From: an uncultured Pseudacidovorax sp.
GTDB taxonomy: Bacteria; Pseudomonadota; Gammaproteobacteria; Burkholderiales; Burkholderiaceae_C
Direction of reading: 5' to 3'
Assembly (NCBI RefSeq): GCF_913773995.1
Contig: NZ_CAJYES010000252.1
Span: 1-32,118, forward strand
Length of the DNA: 32,118 bases
This document shows positions 26,100 to 32,118 of this stretch, in pieces. How positions within the stretch are numbered: the first letter of the stretch is position 1; every line of letters starts with the position of its first letter. A program made the position numbers and the translations under genes. Under the pieces are notes generated by a model that was not told where the DNA came from, made no database searches, and saw nothing but the letters and a program-made list of their open reading frames with translations.

Positions 26100-26115
26100 G
26101 GCCGTGGACGGACGC

Positions 26116-26355
26116 TCAGGCGGCGTTGGCGACCACGAAGTCGGTCAGTGTGCGCACCGAGTACAGATGCTCCTGCGCCTCGGTGATCGGCACCGTGCAG
26201 CCGAAGCGGCTTTCGACGGCCAGCATCAGCTCGACGGCGGCGACGGAATCGAGCAGGCCGGATTCGAGCAGGGGCACCTCCGGGTCCACCTTCTTGAGGA
26301 TGGCGGACTGGATCAGGGCGATGAGTTGTTGTTCGATCTCGGCGGGCGTGGTCAT
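26116..26355 (-). CDS. DltC-sized acyl/peptidyl carrier protein
   Basis: From ATG 26355 the protein has 79 residues, the usual size of a free-standing carrier such as DltC. The phosphopantetheine serine is in GLLDSVAAVELMLAVE (Asp-Ser pair near residues 36-37). The four-helix pattern and acidic composition fit. A GTG at 26376 would add seven residues (MPPPFPS), which look unnatural for this family. No clear ribosome binding site is seen for either. It lies between the dehydrogenase-like gene (34-base gap) and the DltA-like gene (16-base gap), so the three probably form one transcript. It is the expected acceptor of the DltA-like enzyme. Confidence 0.9.
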   Translation of the reverse strand: MTTPAEIEQQLIALIQSAILKKVDPEVPLLESGLLDSVAAVELMLAVESRFGCTVPITEAQEHLYSVRTLTDFVVANAA

Positions 26356-26389
26356 GGATGGAAAAGGCGGAGGCACGAGGCCTCGATGT

Positions 26390-27562
26390 TCAAAGGTCGC
26401 GGTTGAGCGGCACGCCCAGTACCACGGTGGAAAGGCTGCCCAGGATGCGGTCGTCGTTGACCATCACCGCCGCAGCATGCGCGTCGCGGATGTGCCGGCT
26501 CAGGTAGAACTCGCCCGGTTCCATGTAGCCCTGGATGCCGCAGATGCGCAGCGCAATGTCGGTCACACGCACCACCAGCTCCGAAGCGCCGACCTTCAGC
26601 GCGTTGTAGCTGACCATGCGCTCGGTGGCGGTCTGCGGGCCGTCGACATCTTCATAGAGCGCCATGCAGGCCGCCAGCGTGCCGCGGAACTGCTGCACCA
26701 GCGTCTCGCCTTCGGCCAGGCGCAGGTTGGCGATGGGATTGAGCGGCGCACCGCTGCGGTTGCGGTGCCGCAGGAAGGCCCGCGCCCGGCCCAGCGCCGA
26801 GACCGCGATGCCCAGCCACACGGCACCCAGCAGCAGGTGCGAGGTGGGCAGCATGGTCTGCGACATGTGCACCGAGAAGGGCTCGGCATAGACCTGGTCG
26901 GCGCCGCAGTCGGCGGCCAGGTCGTAGCGGTCGGTGCGGGCGCCGCGCATGCCGATGGGGTTCCAGGGCGTATGCGGCTGCAGCTGGATCTGATCACGCA
27001 GCACGGCCACCAGCCGCTGGTCGGTGGCGGCGGCATCCTCGGCGCGGCGGGCACTCACCAGGAACACATCGGCCGCGGGGGCATAGGAGATGACGGCGCC
27101 GTTCTTGCGCAGGTCCAACCGCCCCTCGGGCTGGTGGTCCAGGAAGCAGGCGCTGGCGCGGATGGCGCCGCCCGTCGAACCTTCGGTGGTCGCCGAAGCG
27201 ACCAGCATCTGCTCGGCGGCCATGCGCGCGAGGAGGCCCTGGTGCCATTCGCTGTCCTGCGCGTGGTGGATAGCCACGGCGGACTGCGACTGGTGCATGG
27301 CGTAGATCAGTCCCGTGGCGGCGCAGGCTTCGGAGAGGCGCCGGCAGACATTGACCACCGCACGCAGCGGCAGGCCCGGACCGCCGAATCGGGTGGGCAC
27401 CAGCAGGCCCATCAGGCCCTCCGCGCGCAGGGCCGCGAGCACTTCGACGGGCAGCCGGCCCTCCTGGTCCACGGCGTCGGCATGGGCGGCGGCAACTTGC
27501 GTCGCCCGGGCCACGGCATCCTCCCAGGATGCGGCGGGAGACAACGGTTCAGCGGCCTTCAT
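26390..27562 (-). CDS. Acyl-CoA-dehydrogenase-like flavoprotein acting with the carrier protein
   Basis: The 390-residue protein has the acyl-CoA dehydrogenase fold: N-terminal helical domain (LRAEGLMGLLVPTRFGGPGLP), a middle beta domain with ASATTEGSTGG and NPIGMRGARTDRYDL, and the C-terminal helical domain ending ICGIQGYMEPGEFYLSRHIRDAHAAAVMVNDDRIL. By hand alignment the catalytic Glu of the usual IYEGT segment is Val here, and the alternative helix-G Glu of isovaleryl-type enzymes is also not obvious. It could oxidise the carrier-bound acyl group, use another base, or catalyse different flavin chemistry. First gene of the dehydrogenase-carrier-ligase operon. Confidence 0.8.
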   Translation of the reverse strand: MKAAEPLSPAASWEDAVARATQVAAAHADAVDQEGRLPVEVLAALRAEGLMGLLVPTRFGGPGLPLRAVVNVCRRLSEACAATGLIYAMHQSQSAVAIHHAQDSEWHQGLLARMAAEQMLVASATTEGSTGGAIRASACFLDHQPEGRLDLRKNGAVISYAPAADVFLVSARRAEDAAATDQRLVAVLRDQIQLQPHTPWNPIGMRGARTDRYDLAADCGADQVYAEPFSVHMSQTMLPTSHLLLGAVWLGIAVSALGRARAFLRHRNRSGAPLNPIANLRLAEGETLVQQFRGTLAACMALYEDVDGPQTATERMVSYNALKVGASELVVRVTDIALRICGIQGYMEPGEFYLSRHIRDAHAAAVMVNDDRILGSLSTVVLGVPLNRDL

Positions 27563-27698
27563 TCCCGCCCCAAGCTTTGAGAGTGTTGATACATTTTCAG
27601 TATAAATTCACTTTTCGTAAGCTTTGCGGAGAAGCTGTGACCAGCACCTGACGCAAGGCGCCAAGTGTGGAATCCGACACGGTTTGGAGATGCGCTTC
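27563..27698 (-). promoter_or_regulatory. AT-rich promoter region of the Dlt-like operon
   Basis: These 136 bases before the dehydrogenase-like gene contain the most AT-rich stretch of this part of the window (about 27585-27630), including TATACT on the minus strand, a possible -10 box. No matching -35 box is convincing. AAGCTTTG occurs twice as a direct repeat near 27572 and 27619. The break suggests transcription independent of the genes upstream. Confidence 0.4.
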
Positions 27699-28667
27699 TC
27701 AGGAATCGCCGCCACGCCAGTCGCGCAACAGCTTCTGGGCCTCGGGGGTGTCGCCGAGCAGCCAGGGATCGATGGCAAAGGCGAGCACATGCTCGGCGCC
27801 ATAGGTGCGCGCCACGTCCAGCTGGGCGCGCACGCGTTCCAGCGTGGCCGCCCGGGCACGGAAGCCGTCGGGCTGTCCGGGCGGGTTGGGCAACTGCTCG
27901 AACAGCTCCACGATCAGGTCGAAGGCCACGCCGCGCTGGCGCAGCAGGCGGCGCAGCGGCTCCAGGCCCGCGTAGTTGCCCATGCCGGCGACGCCCACGC
28001 CATCCTGCAGCATGGGCCGCAGCGGCGCGGCGTCGAGGATCTCGGCCCACAGGCCATCCAGCGAGCCCGGGGTGGGAAGGCGGCTGTAGAAGGTGGAGAC
28101 GGCCAGGCGCGGCTGCCCGCGCTTCGGCGGCTCGGCCGCCAGGTCGCGCAGCCAGGCCGTGAGCAGGCGGCGCCGCTCCGGCGTGGCCCAGTTGTACTGG
28201 TCGATCTCGTAGGGCAGGTACCAACCCCGGAAGGCGGCATGCCCGGGCCACGGCTCGCTGCGCATGGCCGCCAGGCTGCGCTCGCGCGTCTGGTCCAGGA
28301 AGGCCGGCAGCGCCTCGGGCTGCTTGGCGCCGAGCGTGGTCCACCAGCGCTCGTCGTAGGGCAGGCCCAGGCGCACGCCCATGCCCTGGCGCGCCGCTTC
28401 GTCGAACAGCATCTGCAGCAGCGCGGGCGGCAGCATCCAGTCGTTGGCGCCGCCGTACAGGCCCATCCACTGGACGACCACCTCGCGGCAGCCCAGCGCG
28501 CGCGTCACCCGCAGACGGCGCTGCCATTCGTCCAGCGAAAGGGCCTCATGGCTGCGCCAGGGCTGCAGGAAGGTGCCGTCCAGCCGCATCGGCGCGGGGG
28601 CGCAGCCGGCCGCCATCAGGGCTGCCGCAGCGCCCGCGGCGCCAAGCCAGGAACGTCGGGTGGGCAT
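27699..28667 (-). CDS. DUF4434-type TIM-barrel lipoprotein (glycosidase-like)
   Basis: The 322-residue protein begins MPTRRSWLGAAGAAAALMAAGC: a twin-arginine-like start and a lipobox with the lipid-bearing Cys at 22. The DUF4434 signature follows: GTFLQPW, DEWQRRLRVTRALGCREVVVQW, then a barrel-like alternation with GMGVRLGLPYDERWW, GWYLPYEIDQYNW, LAVSTFYSR and DLIVELFEQ. Members of this family have glycoside-hydrolase-like barrels and no settled function. Conserved acids such as Glu in YLPYEID and in LIVELFEQ are candidate catalytic residues. It starts 12 bases after the methylisocitrate-lyase-like gene, but a role in polysaccharide trimming next to the exopolysaccharide locus is more attractive than a metabolic one. 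That role is inference. Confidence 0.72.
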   Translation of the reverse strand: MPTRRSWLGAAGAAAALMAAGCAPAPMRLDGTFLQPWRSHEALSLDEWQRRLRVTRALGCREVVVQWMGLYGGANDWMLPPALLQMLFDEAARQGMGVRLGLPYDERWWTTLGAKQPEALPAFLDQTRERSLAAMRSEPWPGHAAFRGWYLPYEIDQYNWATPERRRLLTAWLRDLAAEPPKRGQPRLAVSTFYSRLPTPGSLDGLWAEILDAAPLRPMLQDGVGVAGMGNYAGLEPLRRLLRQRGVAFDLIVELFEQLPNPPGQPDGFRARAATLERVRAQLDVARTYGAEHVLAFAIDPWLLGDTPEAQKLLRDWRGGDS

Positions 28668-28679
28668 CGTGTCGCCCGT

Positions 28680-29540
28680 TCAGGTGTAGCGCTTTTCGAG
28701 CGCGTCCCAGCCGGGCTTGCCCACCAGGCGCTGGCGCTCGGCGAAGGGCGCCACCAGGCCGCTGGACTCCTGCACTTCCTTCTGGTCGCGCAGCGCGGTC
28801 AGGGCCTTCTGCATGCCCATCATGGCCCCCTGCAGCGCGGCATTGGCGTAGAGCACGATGCCGTAACCCAGCTCGCCCAACTGGTCGGCATTGAAGATGG
28901 GCGTCTTGCCGCCGATGACCATGTTCATCAGCTGGGGCTTGGCCAGGCGCTGCGGCAGCGCGCGCACCTCGTCGGCCTTCGTCACCGCCTCGACGAAGAG
29001 GATGTCGGCCCCGGCCTCGGCGAACTGCTGCGCGCGCTCGATGGCGGCCTCGAAGCCGTGCGTGGCGGCCGCGTCGGTGCGGGCCATGATCATCAGGTCT
29101 GCATCGCGGCGCGCGTCGACGGCCGCCTTGATCTTGCTCACGGCCTCTTCGGTGCTGATCACTTCCTTGCCCGAGAAGTGGCCACAGCGCTTGGGCGCGA
29201 CCTGGTCTTCCAGCTGGATGCAGTCGGCGCCCGCCCGCTCAAGCGTGCGCACCGTGTGGTAGACGTTGAGCGCATTGCCGAAGCCGGTGTCGGCGTCGAC
29301 GATCAGCGGCAATTCGACGGCGTCGCGGATGCGCGCCGTGTGGTCGGCGATCTCGGCCAGGCCCATGAAGGCCTGGTCGGGCATGCCGAACCACATGTTG
29401 GTGACGCCGGCGCCGGTGACGTAGATCGCCTCGAAACCAAGGTCTTCGATCACGCGGGCCGAGAGGGCATTGAAAGCGCCCGGCACCAGCACGCCGCGGC
29501 GGGCCTCGACCAGGGACTTGAGTTGTTTGCGAGTGGACAT
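28680..29540 (-). CDS. Isocitrate lyase/PEP mutase family protein, methylisocitrate-lyase-like
   Basis: The 286-residue cytoplasmic enzyme of this TIM-barrel superfamily has VDADTGFGN (81-89, metal-binding Asp), QLEDQ near 109-113 and PKRCGH (116-121) with Cys119. The KRCGH loop Cys is the catalytic acid of lyases (PrpB, isocitrate lyase) and speaks for C-C cleavage. After acnD and prpF in the same direction, cleavage of 2-methylisocitrate to pyruvate and succinate is the natural guess. Related proteins act on dimethylmalate or oxaloacetate, so the substrate is not certain and prpB is not assigned. ATG 29540 is chosen; the frame stays open upstream only as a shadow of prpF. Confidence 0.82.
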   Translation of the reverse strand: MSTRKQLKSLVEARRGVLVPGAFNALSARVIEDLGFEAIYVTGAGVTNMWFGMPDQAFMGLAEIADHTARIRDAVELPLIVDADTGFGNALNVYHTVRTLERAGADCIQLEDQVAPKRCGHFSGKEVISTEEAVSKIKAAVDARRDADLMIMARTDAAATHGFEAAIERAQQFAEAGADILFVEAVTKADEVRALPQRLAKPQLMNMVIGGKTPIFNADQLGELGYGIVLYANAALQGAMMGMQKALTALRDQKEVQESSGLVAPFAERQRLVGKPGWDALEKRYT

Positions 29541-29555
29541 GCAGGGAAGGGGTTC

Positions 29556-29598
29556 GACGGCCGGGCGCGCGCGGAGTGTCTGGCGCGTGTCGGCCGTC
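29556..29598 (-). other. Inverted repeat between prpF and the lyase gene
   Basis: GACGGCCG at 29556-29563 pairs perfectly with CGGCCGTC at 29591-29598 across a GC-rich loop. It begins five bases after the prpF stop within the 62-base gap. It could be an RNA processing or attenuation hairpin separating expression of prpF and the lyase. There is no T-run. Confidence 0.35.
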
Positions 29599-29602
29599 CA
29601 GT

Positions 29603-30796
29603 TCAGAAACAGTCGCCGGGCACGCGCACCCAGCCTTCCATGAGCACACGGGCACTGCGGCTCATGAGGGCCTTGGTGACCTGCCATTGCGGCCCGGCCG
29701 GCCCATCGACCTGCCGCGCCTCGGCGCCGACCCGCAGTAGACCAGAGGGATGGCCGAAGCGCACGGCGCTGCGTTCGCCGCCCCCTGCGGCCATGTTGAC
29801 CAGCGTGCCCGGAATAGCCGCCGCGGTGCCGATGGCCACGGCCGCGGTGCCCATCATGGCGTGGTGCAGCTTGCCCATGGAGAGCGCGCGCACCAGCAGG
29901 TCGATGTCGGCCGCGCGCACGCGCTTGCCGCTGGAGGCCACGTAGTCCTGCGGCGGCGCGACGAAGGCCACCTTGGGGGTGTGCTGCCGCGTGGCGGCCT
30001 CGGCCACGTCGCGGATCAGGCCCATGCGCACAGCGCCCCAGGCGCGGATGGTCTCGAAGCGCGCCAGCGCGGCGGCGTCGCCATTGATGTCCGGCTGCAG
30101 CTCGGTGCCGGTGTAGCCAAGGTCGGCCGCGTTGAGGAAGATGGTGGGGATGCCGGCATTGATCAGCGTGGCCGCGAAGGTGCCGACGCCGGGCACCTCC
30201 AGTTGGTCCACAACCCGGCCGGTCGGGAACATCGCGCCGCCCTCGCCCTCCTCGGCCGGGTCGAGGAATTCGAGCGGCACCTCGGCGGCCGGGAAGGTCA
30301 CGCCGTCGAGCTCGAAGTCGCCCGTCTCCTGCACCTGACCGTCCGCCATCGGCACATGGGCCACGATGGTCTTGCCGATGTTGGCCTGCCAGATGCGCAC
30401 GGTGCACGCGCCCTCGGCGGGCACACGGTCCGCATCGACCAGGCCGGCCTCGATGGCAAAAGGCCCGACGGCGGCCGACAGATTGCCGCAGTTGCCGGAC
30501 CAGTCGACGAAGGCGCTGTCGATGGCGACCTGGCCGAAGAGGTAGTCCACGTCATGGCCGGGCCGGCTGCTCTTGGACAGGATGACCACCTTGCTGGTGC
30601 TGGAGGTCGCGCCGCCCATGCCGTCGGTCTGCTTGCCATACGGGTCGGGGCTGCCGATCACGCGCAGCAGCAGCGCGTCGCGCGCGGGGCCGGGCTCGCG
30701 GGCGCGCTCGGGCAGGTCCTGCAGGCGGAAGAAGACGCCCTTGCTGGTGCCGCCGCGCATGTAGGTGGCGGGGATCTTGATCTGAGGGGCGGGCAT
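29603..30796 (-). CDS. prpF: PrpF, AcnD-accessory isomerase of the 2-methylcitrate cycle
   Basis: The 397-residue protein begins MPAPQIKIPATYMRGGTSKGVFF, the classic PrpF start, and keeps SGNCGNLSAAVGPFAIE and the later NAGIPTIFLNAADLGYTGTEL and GKLHHAMMGTAAVAIG. PrpF resembles diaminopimelate epimerase. It isomerises methylaconitate, so that AcnD and PrpF together replace PrpD in propionate degradation. It starts three bases after acnD, a pairing seen in many betaproteobacteria. Confidence 0.95.
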   Translation of the reverse strand: MPAPQIKIPATYMRGGTSKGVFFRLQDLPERAREPGPARDALLLRVIGSPDPYGKQTDGMGGATSSTSKVVILSKSSRPGHDVDYLFGQVAIDSAFVDWSGNCGNLSAAVGPFAIEAGLVDADRVPAEGACTVRIWQANIGKTIVAHVPMADGQVQETGDFELDGVTFPAAEVPLEFLDPAEEGEGGAMFPTGRVVDQLEVPGVGTFAATLINAGIPTIFLNAADLGYTGTELQPDINGDAAALARFETIRAWGAVRMGLIRDVAEAATRQHTPKVAFVAPPQDYVASSGKRVRAADIDLLVRALSMGKLHHAMMGTAAVAIGTAAAIPGTLVNMAAGGGERSAVRFGHPSGLLRVGAEARQVDGPAGPQWQVTKALMSRSARVLMEGWVRVPGDCF

Positions 30797-30799
30797 GGT

Positions 30800-32118
30800 T
30801 CAGTCCGTGGCCGGTTGAAGGGGGGCAGTCTGCCCCGCCAGGAAGTCCTGCGCAAAGCGCTGCAACACGCCGCCGGCCTCGTAGACCGACACCTCCTCCG
30901 CCGTGTCCAGCCGGCAGCGCACCGGCACGCGCAGAGGCTCACCGCTGGGGCGATGAATGACCAGCGTCAGCTGCGCGCCGGGCGTGCGCCCGCCCTCCAC
31001 GTCGTAGGTCTCGGTGCCATCCAGCCCCAGCGTCAGCCGCGTGGTGCCGGGCAGGAACTCCAGCGGCAGCACGCCCATGCCGATCAGGTTGGTGCGGTGG
31101 ATGCGCTCGAAGCCTTCGGCCACCACCGCCTCCACGCCCGCCAGGCGCACGCCCTTGGCCGCCCAGTCGCGGCTGGAGCCCTGGCCGTAGTCGGCGCCAG
31201 CGATGACCACCAGCGGCTGGCGGCGCTGCAGGTAGGTCTCGATGGCCTCCCACATGCGCACCACGCGGCCCTCGGGCTCGATGCGGGCGAGCGAGCCCTT
31301 CTTCACCACGCCATCGACAACGGCCATCTCGTTGACCAACTGCGGATTGGCGAAGGTGGCGCGCATGGCCGTGAGGTGGTCGCCGCGGTGCGTGGCGTAG
31401 GAGTTGAAGTCCTCCTCCGGCAGGCCCATGCGCGCCAGGTACTCGCCGGCCGCGCTGTCGGCCAGGATGGCGTTGGAGGGCGACAGGTGATCGGTGGTGA
31501 TGTTGTCCGGCAGCAGGGCCAGGGGCCGCATGCCGCGCAGCGTGCGGGGTTGCGCCGCGAGGGCGCCCATGCCCTCGGTGTCCCAGTAGGGCGGGCGGCG
31601 GATGTAGGTGGACCGCGGGCGCCAGTCGTACTGCGGGCTGGCGCTGGAGTCGCCCTCGGCGCGGATGGCGAACATCGGCTCGTACACGCGGCGGAACTGC
31701 TCGGGCTTGACGCTGGCGGCGACCACGGCGTCGATCTCCGCGTCGCTGGGCCAGAGGTCGGCCAGGCGCAGCTCGCGGCCCTGGTCATCGGTGGCCAGCA
31801 CGTCGCGTTCGATGTCGAAGCGGATGGTGCCGGCGATGGCATAGGCCACCACCAGCGGCGGCGAGGCCAGGAAGGCCTGCTTGGCATAGGGATGGATGCG
31901 GCCGTCGAAATTGCGGTTGCCCGAGAGCACGGCGGTGGCGTAGAGGTCGCGGTCCACGATCTCCTGCTGGATGGCCGGGTCGAGCGCGCCGCTCATGCCG
32001 TTGCAGGTGGTGCAGGCGAAGGCCACGATGCCGAAGCCCAGGCGTTCCAGCTCGCCGAGCAGGCCGGCTTCCTGCAGGTACAGCTCGACGGCCCTTGAGC
32101 CGGGCGCCAGCGAGGTCT
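30800..32118 (-). CDS. acnD: AcnD, Fe/S-dependent 2-methylcitrate dehydratase (C-terminal part)
   Basis: About 438 residues are visible; the N-terminus lies beyond the right window edge. The frame starts with TSLAPGSRAVELYLQEAG, then FACTTCNGMSGALDP with two of the three iron-sulfur cysteines. VLSGNRNFDGRIHP, PDNITTDHLSPSNAI and YGQGSSRDWAAKG follow, the last typical of aconitase domain 4. The CNGMSG variant and the downstream prpF separate it from housekeeping aconitases. The usual partners prpC and a regulator are not seen and may lie upstream off the window. Confidence 0.93.
   Translation of the reverse strand, partial: TSLAPGSRAVELYLQEAGLLGELERLGFGIVAFACTTCNGMSGALDPAIQQEIVDRDLYATAVLSGNRNFDGRIHPYAKQAFLASPPLVVAYAIAGTIRFDIERDVLATDDQGRELRLADLWPSDAEIDAVVAASVKPEQFRRVYEPMFAIRAEGDSSASPQYDWRPRSTYIRRPPYWDTEGMGALAAQPRTLRGMRPLALLPDNITTDHLSPSNAILADSAAGEYLARMGLPEEDFNSYATHRGDHLTAMRATFANPQLVNEMAVVDGVVKKGSLARIEPEGRVVRMWEAIETYLQRRQPLVVIAGADYGQGSSRDWAAKGVRLAGVEAVVAEGFERIHRTNLIGMGVLPLEFLPGTTRLTLGLDGTETYDVEGGRTPGAQLTLVIHRPSGEPLRVPVRCRLDTAEEVSVYEAGGVLQRFAQDFLAGQTAPLQPATD

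Noticed and set aside
24660-27562. Pyrrole-2-carboxylate trio (prolyl ligase, carrier, prolyl-carrier dehydrogenase)
   Set aside because: Size and order are compatible, but the ligase motifs are closest to DltA and the dehydrogenase lacks the expected catalytic Glu by hand alignment. Kept only as an alternative.
1-32118. tRNA, rRNA, CRISPR array, insertion sequence or prophage
   Set aside because: None was recognised on reading: no cloverleaf-like gene, spaced direct repeat array, transposase or integrase motif.

Overview
The window is very GC-rich, almost fully coding DNA with short, often overlapping gene junctions. A betaproteobacterium of the order Burkholderiales, probably the family Comamonadaceae, fits best. 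The evidence is the minor-pilin/PilY1 cluster, an acnD-prpF pair, an FNR/ANR-type box and a GC-rich intergenic element that resembles repeats remembered from that family. The taxonomic call is inference.

Layout. (1) 1-1139, minus: the start of a small exported, possibly cupredoxin-like protein that runs off the window, preceded by an exported DUF4394 protein. (2) 1374-3512, plus: an MHYT-GGDEF-EAL protein for cyclic-di-GMP turnover. (3) 3561-11304, minus: the type IV pilus minor pilin operon, read pilE-fimT/gspH-pilV-pilW-pilX-pilY1. The PilY1 carries an inserted PA14 domain. (4) 11763-24670, plus: eight collinear genes that look like a complete c-di-GMP-controlled exopolysaccharide machine. 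They are WecB, a BcsB-like periplasmic protein, an NfrB-like glycosyltransferase with a C-terminal MshEN c-di-GMP receptor domain, an NfrA-like TPR/beta-barrel outer-membrane protein, two AlgJ/AlgX-like SGNH proteins, an AlgI-like MBOAT and AlgF. (5) 24660-27562, minus and convergent with algF: a DltA-like adenylating enzyme, a DltC-sized carrier protein and an acyl-CoA-dehydrogenase-like protein. (6) 27699-32118, minus: a DUF4434 TIM-barrel lipoprotein, a methylisocitrate-lyase-like enzyme, PrpF, and AcnD cut by the window edge.

How the parts may work together. In E. coli, NfrA and NfrB make a c-di-GMP-dependent N-acetylmannosamine-containing glycan that is the receptor of phage N4, and WecB supplies UDP-ManNAc. 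Here that core is joined to a BcsB-type periplasmic guide and to an alginate-type acylation set, and it lies next to a Dlt-like acyl activation and carrier module. The main proposal is a secreted, c-di-GMP-switched aminosugar polymer. It would be decorated in the periplasm with acetyl and possibly with an aminoacyl or another carrier-bound acyl group. The Dlt link is inferred from gene context and motifs.

No rRNA, tRNA, CRISPR array, transposase or prophage gene was seen.
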